Below are positions 32,751 to 43,832 of a DNA stretch of 64,000 nt, piece by piece. Position 1 is the first letter of the stretch. Each line of letters begins with the position of its first letter. Under the pieces are notes generated by a model. It had not been told where the DNA came from. It searched no databases and worked only from the letters and a program-made list of their open reading frames with translations. Source of the stretch: Kitagawia praeruptora (Eukaryota; Streptophyta; Magnoliopsida; Apiales; Apiaceae); NCBI GenBank assembly GCA_037693485.1, contig CM075353.1, forward strand, positions 940,001-1,004,000. Direction: 5' to 3'. Both the position numbers and the translations under genes were made by a program.

Positions 32751-35700
32751 ATGGCAACAGTAAAGTTCAACACCAACTTCATCGCTCTCACTAGTGATGT
32801 TGAAGCACCCAATGCAAATTTCAAGTGCTTTGTGAAATGGATGGCTGAGTCATATATCAAGGATGCACTCTCTGCCAACCCAACTCTGTATCTCGATATT
32901 CTGGAACAATTCTGGAGTACTGCTATTGTGGAGGTTGTAGCCCTGGAAAACGCAATCACTTCCTATGTCATCTACTGCAAGGTTCAAGATAAGGAAATCA
33001 CTATCACTACTGCAGACATGAACCAAGCACTAGGACTACAACAAGAGTCATTTGACAGAATGGCCACTAACGCAGAGTTGGAGGAATTCTTTGAGTTCAT
33101 AAACTACTCAGATGGGATTAACCTTGGAAAGCTAAACAGAAAGAATCTGAGAAAGGAGTGGAGTTATGTGTTTGCAACTCTTCTCCAAGTCTTCACTGCC
33201 AGGAAATCAAGCTTTGACCAAATCAGTGCACCTGTGCAGCAAATTGGATATGCTTTGGCCTATGGAAAGAAGATAGATGTTGGCCAAATCATACTTCAAG
33301 AATTATATGGGAGACTTGGTAAGAACACAACCAAGAGAGGTACTGATATTTTCTTCCCTCGCTTTATTCAATCTGTACTTAATTATAAAAATGCTTCACT
33401 GATTGAATTGCCTGGGATTGATAAAAATAAAATAGGCTATCCTAAGTCCATGACCAAACTCATTTTTGGTAACTTGGAAACTAGGAATGATGTGGATGTA
33501 AGACTGAACATAACTCCCCATATGGAGAGTTTGTTTAAGACTTATCCCCACAACATGCCAACATTTGATGCAAAATCTAAGTTAGCACAGCCCAAGCAAG
33601 TAGAACAAAATGCTAACCCAGGGCCTGCTAACCAACCCTCTCAACCAAACACTCTACCTCTTACTGAGCCAACTGCATCATCCTCTCAAAAGGGTGATGT
33701 TAGTAAAAAGAAGAGAAAGGAAGTAATGTCTGCACCTTTAAATATCTTGTCTGAAGCAGCATTAGCTGTTGAATTAGGTCTAGGAAGTGAGGAACCTGAG
33801 TCACCCTTACACAGAACAAAGAAGAAGAAAACTAAGACCACCTCTTCAGTCACACAAATGGCTGAAGTTGTAAAATCAGGGGCACACAGCTCACTAGGTG
33901 TATCCTCTCAACAGGGTGCACCTATAGAATCAAGCATCCTCCCCAATGCACCTTCTTGTATAGAGTCAGCACATGGGAGTGACAAGGCTGGCACAACACT
34001 GAGTGGAGAGCACATCACTTTTGAAACTCCCTCTATCTCTCAGGGGGAGTTGCCAAAATCTACTCTAAAACACACTTCTCTTCCAGAATCTATCTCTGAA
34101 ATTTCTTTGGAACCTGCAACTCAGGCAACTGAGATGCAAGGTATTGATCATCAAGAATTCTTTTCTCTTGATGAGCCAATAATTTTAAGTGACTTAGTGC
34201 ATGACACTTTGTTCACCACTCAGAACCCACATTTAGATGGTGAGGGAATGCATGCTGAGGCATATCCTGATGACACCATCACAAACACAGAGGTTCCCCT
34301 AGTTTTTACTAGAGACTCTGTGCCTGTGTCAACTGCTGGTGTAATTCATCCCACTTCTGTGGTGACACCAGTAGTAGAGTCAATCCATCCGGTTACAGAA
34401 GTTGCATCTGTAACTGAGGAGACTAGCTTGCCTAGCTCTAGCTCTGACTTCATGTCAACATGGCTGAAGCCTGTGCAACATGACAGTGCTTCAGGATCAG
34501 GGTCTGTTCCACAACAATTGACGGTTGAAGCACTTCAAAGCTTAATTGTGGATCAGATTCCTGAGTTCACAAAGATTGCTCAGCACCTTCTCACTGCAGA
34601 CATGCCCAATCCAGACTATGAGGCTATTCTGTTATGCCATAGGGATGATGTGGAAGTGCAGAAGTCAAAGACCATTGATGATGCTGAGAGAGATGGCAAC
34701 ATAGATGCCTGGTTGCAAGGAAAATATGATATTACTCTCGATGAAGCACTTCAGTATCTCAGGGAGGAATACATCACTTCACTGGGCTCCAATGCAAAAT
34801 CCCTGTCACCTGGTGAAGTGTATGAAGCTGTAAATGACTCCTACAAGGGTTTCCTCAAGGCTGCACACTATCTTGGCAAGGGAGTCAAAACTGAAGTCAA
34901 CAGGGTGTGTGATAAGACAGCCACTTCAGTAGCAGAAGTCAAGAGGGCCTTTGATGCTAAATTTCCTCAATTGGACAATGTGTTCAAGGACATCAAACAC
35001 TGCAACTCTACCTGCACTCAGGTGGACAATGGGCTGGCTGTGCTAAAAGATGCTGCCACAGGTCTGGGGCATCAATTTCAGAATCTATCTGACCAGACTA
35101 CAGATGCCAATGCCATGTTGAGGATAATGTTCAAAAATCTTTATGGAGATAGACTAGTGACTGATGTCCCTGTGCATGAATTGTCTAAATATGAAGTGAA
35201 GAGGCTGCAGGATCAATCTTTTTCTGGCTTCAAGGCCAATGAGTTATTCACTAAGGTCAACACTCTTGAGCAGGAGGTAGCTACTCTCACCAAGACCAAT
35301 GCTCATCTCACAGAAAAGGTTGCATTGCTAAATGATCAGTTGGACACTCAAGCATCCACCACAACTGATGTCCTTCTGCATCAACAATCTATGTTAGCTG
35401 CAATGATGAAGCATATGGGTCTCTCTCTGCCTGATGAATCTTCACTCCCAAAGGACATTTCTACAGCCTCTGTGCCTGACAACAAGCCTAAGGGGGAGAA
35501 GAAGGCTAGGAACTCAAATTCAAAGGGGGAGACAAAGGGAGAGAAAGGCATATTAATCAAAGAGGGTGGTCAACAAAGGGCTTCTAAGTCTCTAGCAAAT
35601 GTGCCTGGCAAGGGAAAAGCCAAAGTAGATGAGCCTCCATCTATCTTGCCAGTTGTCACCTTACCAACTGTGCACATCACTACTCCTGGAGGACAAAAGC

Positions 35701-37505
35701 AATCCATAACTACCACAGTGGTTGCAGGGAGTATGCCATCTGACAAACCTCCAATCTCTATATCTGAGAGTGCCAAGCCTGTAGAAGTCAAAGTTGTTAC
35801 TGAGGCCAAGCTACAAGAAGTTGCTAACTCCAATGACTATCATGATAAAGCCTTCTTGGAGTTTCTGAAAGCCATAAGGGAACAGGTTGGTGACACTCAG
35901 TTTTATCTGAGGGAGGTGAAGAAGCAGATAGACTACATCACTGTCATCCCCAAGAAAGTCAACAATATATGGGTCAAGGAGATAGTGATGGTTTCCAAAC
36001 TAAAGATATGGCATCTAACATACCAGACTCTACAAGACCTAAAGCACTCAGAGATAGATGCCATACTTGAGATCATTGAGAAGAAAAATGAGAACAGCAA
36101 GAGTCTGTTTGATGATTTGAGGAATGGTCAACCTACAAGGCTACCAGAAGTGATCAAGAAGCCATGGACAATTATTTATCAGTCTGGTACCAGAATTGAA
36201 GATATCAAGCAATTGGTCATTCCTCATGATCTCACCTCCAGAAATCACAGACTGATCATTGCTATCATTGATCAATTACAGAAGAAGGTTGGAACCAGAA
36301 ATGCTGAAGAAATTGAGGCACTGCATATCCTCAGAACCTATATTGCAACTGGTGAAATTCCAGAGATGGCTCAACCTAGGAGAAATAAGGATGATGATTC
36401 TGAAGACAAAGGTGATGGGAGGAGAAGACATCACAGGAGAGATAAGGGTGATGAAGATAAGAAGAAAAAGGGGGACAAGGATGAAAAGGATGATGATGAC
36501 CAGGGTAAAACATATGTGAGAAAGAGTGGAAGACAGCAAGCCTTAGGCAATGCTAGCAGTAATCTCACCACAACACAAGACTCTAAGTCTAGGGTGAATA
36601 CTGTTAGTAGTGACCTAGCAAAATCTACATCTATGGCTTCTGCAACTGTCTTACCATCTCAAGAAAAGAAGAAGATTCAAGTCAAGAAACCATGTGTATG
36701 TTTCAGAAAGCAATCTGCTAATGGAATACTACTATGGTCTACCAACCAAGGTCAGAGATTTCTGCCAAGCAACCATGTCAAGAGGATGAAATTTAAACAT
36801 GCTGCAAGGAAAGTGAAGCTATCCAAATCTAGAGCCCTAACAATCATTCCAGGATTAAAGCTCCAGCCACTTGATGAAGACTTTGATGAAGAGCAACTGC
36901 TATTTCTAAGAGCTCAAAAGATATGCTATGCTGCAATTGTGGATGACCACCTTGTAATCAAGTACACTGATGGGAAAGAAATGAAATTCAAACAAGGGGG
37001 TTGTCAACATTGGGGTAAATTGTATGAGATAGAAAGAATCATTGTATTGCTGGATTCTAAGGACAAGGTGGAGAAAGTATGGAAGCTGGAATTGATTGAC
37101 TTTGTGAAAATGAAGAAAGAATATGCTGAGAAGATAAGGAAGGGCTGCTATGAGAAATGGTTAGAAAGGGAGAAAGAAATTGATAGACTGGAAATTGAAG
37201 CAGAAAAGCTAAGGGCAAAGGGATTGTGTAGAGTTCAGTTTGATCCCTATGTGGTGAAGTATAGGAGGAGAAATGGAGACAATGTCAATATAAGAATGAA
37301 CCTACTCAGTCACTATCCTGCCAACATTCTGAAGCCAGTGCTTGAAGATTTCAAAAACTCTATTATGATTGAAGAATTGGATGCTATGACAGAAATCATG
37401 AGAGCAGTAGATGAGATTGCAAGAAAGGAGAAAGAAAGGAAACAGAAAGCATATGATGATCTACAAGCCAAAGCAATGGAGATGCAATCAAAAGAAAATG
37501 GCTAG
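32751..37505 (+). CDS. Third ORF of the copia element, 1584 aa, unknown function, copy 2
   Basis: The same protein as at 19900 with seven amino-acid changes (for example Asn to Thr in ITINT, Leu to Pro in SLLES, Leu to Trp in KPLTI) and one silent change. The frame is fully open over 4.75 kb in both copies, whereas gag is broken in both. The opposing charged tracts and coiled coils are as in copy 1. Function unknown; a nucleic-acid- or cytoskeleton-binding role could be guessed from the Lys/Arg/Asp-rich tract, but nothing in the sequence decides it. Confidence 0.85.
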   Translation: MATVKFNTNFIALTSDVEAPNANFKCFVKWMAESYIKDALSANPTLYLDILEQFWSTAIVEVVALENAITSYVIYCKVQDKEITITTADMNQALGLQQESFDRMATNAELEEFFEFINYSDGINLGKLNRKNLRKEWSYVFATLLQVFTARKSSFDQISAPVQQIGYALAYGKKIDVGQIILQELYGRLGKNTTKRGTDIFFPRFIQSVLNYKNASLIELPGIDKNKIGYPKSMTKLIFGNLETRNDVDVRLNITPHMESLFKTYPHNMPTFDAKSKLAQPKQVEQNANPGPANQPSQPNTLPLTEPTASSSQKGDVSKKKRKEVMSAPLNILSEAALAVELGLGSEEPESPLHRTKKKKTKTTSSVTQMAEVVKSGAHSSLGVSSQQGAPIESSILPNAPSCIESAHGSDKAGTTLSGEHITFETPSISQGELPKSTLKHTSLPESISEISLEPATQATEMQGIDHQEFFSLDEPIILSDLVHDTLFTTQNPHLDGEGMHAEAYPDDTITNTEVPLVFTRDSVPVSTAGVIHPTSVVTPVVESIHPVTEVASVTEETSLPSSSSDFMSTWLKPVQHDSASGSGSVPQQLTVEALQSLIVDQIPEFTKIAQHLLTADMPNPDYEAILLCHRDDVEVQKSKTIDDAERDGNIDAWLQGKYDITLDEALQYLREEYITSLGSNAKSLSPGEVYEAVNDSYKGFLKAAHYLGKGVKTEVNRVCDKTATSVAEVKRAFDAKFPQLDNVFKDIKHCNSTCTQVDNGLAVLKDAATGLGHQFQNLSDQTTDANAMLRIMFKNLYGDRLVTDVPVHELSKYEVKRLQDQSFSGFKANELFTKVNTLEQEVATLTKTNAHLTEKVALLNDQLDTQASTTTDVLLHQQSMLAAMMKHMGLSLPDESSLPKDISTASVPDNKPKGEKKARNSNSKGETKGEKGILIKEGGQQRASKSLANVPGKGKAKVDEPPSILPVVTLPTVHITTPGGQKQSITTTVVAGSMPSDKPPISISESAKPVEVKVVTEAKLQEVANSNDYHDKAFLEFLKAIREQVGDTQFYLREVKKQIDYITVIPKKVNNIWVKEIVMVSKLKIWHLTYQTLQDLKHSEIDAILEIIEKKNENSKSLFDDLRNGQPTRLPEVIKKPWTIIYQSGTRIEDIKQLVIPHDLTSRNHRLIIAIIDQLQKKVGTRNAEEIEALHILRTYIATGEIPEMAQPRRNKDDDSEDKGDGRRRHHRRDKGDEDKKKKGDKDEKDDDDQGKTYVRKSGRQQALGNASSNLTTTQDSKSRVNTVSSDLAKSTSMASATVLPSQEKKKIQVKKPCVCFRKQSANGILLWSTNQGQRFLPSNHVKRMKFKHAARKVKLSKSRALTIIPGLKLQPLDEDFDEEQLLFLRAQKICYAAIVDDHLVIKYTDGKEMKFKQGGCQHWGKLYEIERIIVLLDSKDKVEKVWKLELIDFVKMKKEYAEKIRKGCYEKWLEREKEIDRLEIEAEKLRAKGLCRVQFDPYVVKYRRRNGDNVNIRMNLLSHYPANILKPVLEDFKNSIMIEELDAMTEIMRAVDEIARKEKERKQKAYDDLQAKAMEMQSKENG

Positions 37506-37663
37506 TACCTCATCATACTGTAAGAGTATTTATCTTGTAATTTCATTTATGTGTCCAATCAAAATACATACCTGTACTTTTAAAGTTTTATCTTTATGTA
37601 TGTTAGGCTTGTTATCAGACATGAAATTGTGACTAAGGGTCTCACTCACAATTTGGGGGAGAT

Positions 37664-38957
37664 TGTTAGTTACAGAGGCATGCCTGTATACATCTAATAA
37701 CAAGCCTAATTGTTTGTAATGCTTTGCATTACTTACATGACCTCTTAACTGAGGGAACCTCTAGTTGTAGAGTTTCTGTTTGTATTGTACTTGTAATAGG
37801 CATCAAATCCTAGTTGTGTAACTGTACAAATAGAGTCTAGAATAATGCTTGAAAGAAGTTCCATGGTTCATGCCTCAAGCAAGGAGTTAAAGACTGCCAA
37901 ATAATCACAGTTGGGATTTGAAGAAATGAAGAATTTGCCTAAGTACCAATTCGAGAAGTATATTTGTCTATTCGAGAAGTCCAGCATTCGAGAAGTCAGA
38001 GATTCGATATCTCAAGACACTATTCGATATCTCTGAATACACTGTTCGATATCTCATTCGATATCTCAGGGATTCGATATGTCTACTACTCTATTCGAGA
38101 TCTCAAGAAGTCAACAAGTCAAGATGGTATTCGAGTTCTCAAAGAGTCAACAAGTCAAAGTTCCATTCGATATCTCAAAGACTCAGAAAGCTATTCGACA
38201 ACTCAAGGATTCGATAAGTCAAATGCTCTATTCGACAACTCAAGGAATCCTGATGGAAAAGAGCTATTCGAGAAGTGGTTCGATATGTCACTATAACAGT
38301 ATTCGAGAACTCAGAGTTATCGATCAAGTCAATTCTAGTTCTCGAATCACTTACTTAGTCACTTCTCGAATACATTCTTGGAGACAAAATACTGAAGAAA
38401 TTGTACAAGTCAGAAACCTGCAACAAGCCAATGCACTTTATGGACCACAACCTGTAACGTGCTCTGGAAAGCCTACAAGGAAGCTTGGAGAGATATAGAA
38501 GAGACAAGGAGCTAAAGAAGTGGATCTAAACAGGCTTTGCAAAGTCAAATCTGTAACCGTTTGGATACTTACTCCAAAAGGATAGACAGACTAGAAAGTA
38601 ATGTGTTTTAGCTCCTTATTTGTAGTAAGCAGGCTGTATCCATGTTCTATAAGGACACAGCCTCACTTCATAACTTAGTAACTTTTTTGAGTCTAGTTTT
38701 CATACACTGTAAGCTATATCTCTCTGAGAAAAACGAAGCTGAGAATACTACCATTTGTATTCACAGATTGTAGCAACCTTTATCTAATATACATTAGATT
38801 AAAGTGATATTGTGCCTTGTGTTGTTTACTTATCCGCACCTTAATTTCTGCACACACAGGCACTTATCTGCTACACAGACTCAATCCAAGAAAAGTTCAA
38901 GAATCCATTCACCCCCCCCCCCCCTCTGTATTCTTTTACCGTGTTCAATACTCAACA
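37664..38957 (+). repeat. Copia LTR 3 (3' LTR)
   Basis: 1294 bp, preceded by the PPT TTTGGGGGAG at 37652-37661. It differs from LTR 2 by three substitutions and two length changes, all in the last 400 bp: GGATACTTACTCC, AACTTTTTTGAG, a lost T before CATACACTG, and a poly-C run of 13 instead of 8. It is the most diverged of the three LTRs. Confidence 0.95.
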
Positions 38958-41642
38958 ATAGTCTCTAAGGAAATAACTTAACTAAGGGTTCGAAATAATA
39001 TTCGAATATTAAATCGACTTTAGATAAATATTAAAGATAATGTTCATCGAATGATTAAATATTTGATGAATAACCCGAATAATATTTATCAAATAATCTC
39101 AAAGGAATATCTCAATAATATTCGCCAGATAATAAATGGGAAATATTTACTTAATTATTTTCCTCTGAAAATAATGTCAATATATCAAGAAATAACGACT
39201 CCCGGTCTATAATCAAGGAATGAGGTTCAGATGCCCTTCGTTTAAGGGTCTTATAAATTTCCGGCTTATAACTGATATAATCACTAACTAGCTCATAAGC
39301 CAACAATACTTCAGGGAACAAGTATATCAATATGACTTTGAAAGTAGGCATGCGTGCTATGGCATATGTATAACAGAAAGCATACATATATATATATACT
39401 CACAACAACAGTCTTTTAAAAAGGATTTGAAACTTGCCTGGAAATTGAGTACGAGTAGGGGTAGTGGTAGCGTGTCCCGGGTCAGCCTGATGATCTATGA
39501 ATAGCCAAGGCATTCGGGATTAATCACTTAACACCTTTCAAAAGGTTAAGTATAAACTTAACTTAAATCGAAACACGTTTTCAAGTCGTTTCGTTATACC
39601 CCTCTAATTCACTCTTATTATTGCTTTTATTATCCGACACTTGTTCGCTAATAAAGCATGGCATTACCCTTACATATGGTAAGTATTCGATTTGTAAAAG
39701 TTTTAGAGTCTAAAGATTATACCTCGAGATTTGTCGATCGTTTTCTAAGTGGTTTACCATAGTTATAACCAAGGATACTCTTCAGGGGTACTTTCTTACT
39801 TAACCTTGATTCGAACATTTTTATAAAATTGAAAAACGATCTTTTTAATACGAGGTCTTCTCTCACACCATCCTTATGATCTCTAATATTTAATTACAAA
39901 GATTCGCCACTGCGATACTTATTTTACATGGTTCAAATTCAATTACGAATTCTCATTCTCGGTTTCGAACCACTTTTACGAATTTAATCATAACTCCTAA
40001 ACCGTAAGTCCAAATGCTTCGATTCTTTCGCCAATGTGATCTATGACTCAAGATATACAAGGGCAAGTCTTATATTCAACAAGACCAGTGACTTATACCA
40101 ACTTTGATGCACGAAATTTATGGGTTAACGAAATTTCGGCATTACGACGGCTATAAATCGAACGTTTCCAAATTTATTTCAACACAACCAAGCCACACCG
40201 GGCATACCATACATCTTAACATCAAATATACTCCATTAATCAGCCAAAAACCGTGCATAACCAGTGGGTTCTTCATTTTTATGAAAATCTATCGATAACT
40301 CATGCAATCGCTAAGCTAAACGCATAAACGACTAACCCATAACCTTAATTACTCATCCATGCTTTCAATTTCAAATTCTAAGAAGTTTCAAAATTAAAAT
40401 CACTGTAGCACAGCCTATAAATCATGAGAAATGAACAAGCTAAGGTTGGAGGTGAAGAGAGTGGTTACCGTAGATGCGTAGAGCTCGGAGAGGGCTTCGA
40501 TTGGAGTACTAGAATGCAAGAAACGGACAAGGCTAGCCATGATTCCCTTTGGCAAGCATGAATTCGGCCATGGAGAGAAAAAGTGGGAGGAAGATGAGAG
40601 AAAAATGAGATATTTACTTGTGGTTGGTTGTAATAAAGCTAAGTGAGTTTCTGTTCCGTGTGCGAGCGTATATCGTAACCTACCGTGCGTCTCGTCCTCC
40701 TTCCTTCTCTTTCTTTTTAAGAAATTCAATTTCTATTCCTCAAATAACTTTTCTAATTGTGCACTTAGTCACCACTTACTAATATGAAGCTCTCTCTGAA
40801 ATTTGAGATTTTTCGGGTTTCGGGATATTTTCCATCATTCACTTGATCGTTTTTACATCGTTAAATCAGTTTTCTCCAATTCGCTCTTTTATGAATTCTG
40901 ACGAATCCTACTTACGTTTATATATATCCTAGATTGAGAATATGCCTTCGAAATATTTCTCTGGAATAAATAATTAGTCCATCTCAATTTCTGGCCCAAT
41001 CTTGTCCGTTTAGGAAAAATAATTTTTGAATTTCTGTGATCTGACGAGACGATCTTACGTTTATATATTCCACAGATTATGAATACGTCCTCAAATCTTT
41101 TTATTAAGTCCTTAAGTCTTTCAGTGTCTAGGGAAATCTCGGAGAAAATAAAAGTGCTATTTTTCAGAATCCGATATCTTTTACATACACTTATTTTCCC
41201 CTTGGATCATTAATACGAACTTAGAAATCCGTTCCGGGTACTTCTATATAGTGTCATCTGATAATATTCATATTTCCCCCAAAGACACTATTCATCACTT
41301 ATTTTCTTTTTATTCCCTGCACTTAGCAAAATGTCCTCATTCTCTTTCGAGCGTTCCTTATCTCTTTTACGGAACCATTGGTTTTATAACAGATATCGAT
41401 TTAGATAATATGAGAATATCTTTTCCTCTTTAGGAAACATATCTTGACTTACTAGGAGATAGATTATTCTAATCTAAATCGTCAACCCATTGCATTCTTC
41501 ATGACATATAAACATTGGAATCTATATCCTTTCATTATTCATTCTTTAAAGCCAGTATTACATTGTAGTTGTAACCACTGTTCACTCTTACATCAATACA
41601 TAATAAAAGTTTTAATTCTACCCAAAAATCTGGGTTCTTACA
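38958..41642 (-). mobile_element. Right (5') LTR of Tekay-like element, part 2
   Basis: It starts with ATAGT, the right target duplication of the copia array, and matches 1493-4177 at about 99%. It ends ...GGTTCTTACA at 41642. The next bases (ATAGG) would be the element's own target duplication; its partner lies left of the window. Confidence 0.92.
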
Positions 41643-41692
41643 ATAGGTGAATAGGGGATAAAGTTTGCCATTGTTTAAGAAATAACATAAAA

Positions 41693-43084
41693 TTACTGGT
41701 AAAACTTCTTCAGGTGGATTCCATTCCACGCATTCTTAATCAGCTCGCCGTCGAGTTGAGCTAGTTCATAGGTGCCAGGGCGGATGACTTTCGTGATCTT
41801 GTATGGGCCTTCCCATGGGGCCTTTAGCTTACCAGCCACTGTGGGTTGAGATGAAGCAGATTCTCGCAGGACTAGGTCATTGACCTTGAAATCTTTTGGT
41901 TTGACTCGCTTGTTGAAGTACTCAGCCACTTTGCCTTGGTATTTAATGATGTTTGAGGTCGCCTCTTCCCTGACCTCTTCCAAGAGGTCGCTGTCTAGTC
42001 GCAGACCTTCAAGAGAATCTTGTTCATTGAAGTGTTCGACCCTTGGAGAATTTAAGCTCACCTCGACAGGGATTACGGCATCTGTGCCATATGCGAGTCT
42101 AAAAGGCGTTTCTTCCGTGGCAGTTCGTGGGGTCGTTCTATAGGACCAGAGCACATTTGGGAGCTCATCGACCTACTTGCGAGCTTGATCTTGTAGCCTT
42201 TTCTTAAGCCCTTGGAGAATTATCCTATTGGATACCTCGACCTGTCCGTTGGCTTGGGGATAAGCGACTGATGCTTTAAGGTGTTTTACCTTTAATTCTT
42301 TTAACATTGAGCCGAATTTCTCCCCAACGAACTGGGTTCCATTGTCTGTGACAATCGACCTGGGAATTCCGAAACGGAAGACTATATGCTCCATGACAAA
42401 CTCGATCATTTCTTTTTCTCTGATTCTAGCTAATGGCTTTGCCTCGATCCATTTTGTTGCATAGTCTACGGCCACGACTATGAACTGAAGTTGATTCCTA
42501 CTTTTTGGGAACGGCCCTATGATATCGATTCCCCATTGAAAGAATGGGCAGGGACTGAGTATTGGAGACAGAAGTTGTGTGGGTTTATGGTTAGTTGTAC
42601 TGTATAGCTGGCAAGATGGGCATTTTTTCACAAAATCATCACAATATTTCCTCATTATTGGCCAGTACAACCCTTGCCGTATTATCTTGTGAGCTAGTCT
42701 TTTGCCTTCCATGTGCTCTCCACAAATTCCCATATGAACTTCAATAATTGCTATCTCTGCTTCTTCTGGAGCAAGACAATGAAGAAGAGGCTCTATCAGA
42801 GCTCGTCTGTACAACTTAGCATCTTTCACGCAATAGTTTCTCGTTCTGTACATCAACGACCTAGCTTCATTTTTGTCTTCTGGTAACTGGTTCTTAACAA
42901 TGTAGTCAAGAAAAGGGACTCTCCAGTCAGGTTTTGACGAGATGTTGTGTATCGTCGTTGGTTCCACCGTTGGAGATTGAAGTGTTTCCACATAAATTGG
43001 CTCGTTATTTGTAATGATCGAGGACGATGCCAACTTGGATAAGGCGTCCGCCCATTGATTCTCTGATCTGTCAATATTTGTCAT
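41693..43084 (-). pseudogene. pol: Tat gypsy integrase part of pol, one in-frame stop
   Basis: Reading on the - strand: an N-terminal zinc finger (HMGICGEH ... KKCPSCQ), then the core with WGIDIIGPFP (first Asp), TDNGTQF (second Asp) and NGQVEVSN (Glu), then the C-terminal piece LWSYRTTPRTATEETPF...GPYKITKV. A TAG at 42173-42175 sits in frame just after the core, and the same frame continues to 41693. The catalytic residues are kept, but the stop would remove the C-terminal domain. It is separated by another in-frame TAG (43086-43088) from the RNase H region. Confidence 0.9.
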
Positions 43085-43087
43085 TTT

Positions 43088-43832
43088 CTATGAAGTAAAT
43101 CTTGCAAGTAGATTTTGGGTTCGACAAAGATAAGTCGTCATTCTGTCGTTGTGGACTTGAAATTCTCCTAACACCTGCTTCACTACTAGCTGCGAATCAC
43201 TATAGATGTCAATGACGGCCACTTCTAGACTTACTGCGAGGTTCAATCCGGCTATCACGGCTTCATATTCGGCCTCGTTGTTGGTTGCTTGGAAAGCAAA
43301 AGTGATAGCCTGTTGGACTTTGAACCCTTCTGGGCTGATCAATATAATTCCTGCTCCACTTGAGTCTGAGGTCGATGATCCGTCGACATAAAGGACCCAA
43401 GGTCGACATTGAGTTTGTTCATCATCAAATTTCAAAATTTCTGATTTGTTGAACTGGCACTCGACCACGAAGTCTGAAAGTGCCTGAGCTTTCATCATTG
43501 TGCGAGGTCTGTATTCGATGTAAAATTGGCTCAATTTTATTGTCCATGCCGCCAATCGACCTGTCATGTCGGGTTTATGTAGAATCCGCTTTAATGGTTG
43601 GCTCGTCATTACTTGGATCTCTCGTCCTTGGAAATAATGCCTGAGTTTATGGCTTGCCACGACTAAAGCGTATACAAGCTTCTCGACCTGAGGATAGCGA
43701 ATTTTTACATCCCGTAGGGTATGACTTATGTAGTAAATGGGTAATTCATTGCCCTGGTAAGATCTAATCAAGACTGCAGCAATCGTATTGTCGCTTGCAG
43801 ACAAATATAATCGCAGGGGTTCTTGTGGTTAA
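43088..43832 (-). pseudogene. pol: Tat gypsy RNase H plus archaeal-type RNase H
   Basis: The first ~110 codons are the RT-linked RNase H (LYLSASDNTIAAVL ... YPQVEKLVYALVVA...LRHYF). From about codon 135 a second RNase H follows (WVLYVDGSSTSDSSGAG ... NNEAEYEAVIAGL ... IYSDSQLVV) with its Asp, Glu and Asp active-site positions present. A TAA at 43829-43831 cuts it from RT in the same frame. The two-RNase-H layout is the main basis for calling the element Tat-type. Confidence 0.9.

Larger units (their letters stand above)
11962..38957 (+). mobile_element. Ty1/copia SIRE/Maximus-type tandem dimer (LTR-body-LTR-body-LTR)
   Basis: Three LTRs (11962-13251, 24813-26102, 37664-38957) flank two bodies of 11,561 bp each. 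The period is exactly 12,851 bp with no length difference between bodies, and I count about 14 substitutions between the two LTR1+body and LTR2+body units. The outer borders carry ATAAT/ATAGT target duplications. Copia order is clear: protease, integrase, RT, RNase H. The SIRE/Maximus lineage is indicated by the initiator-Met PBS, the long gag, the large ORF after pol and the LTR motif array. The structure suggests one insertion followed by unequal LTR recombination, or an assembly duplication. Confidence 0.92.
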
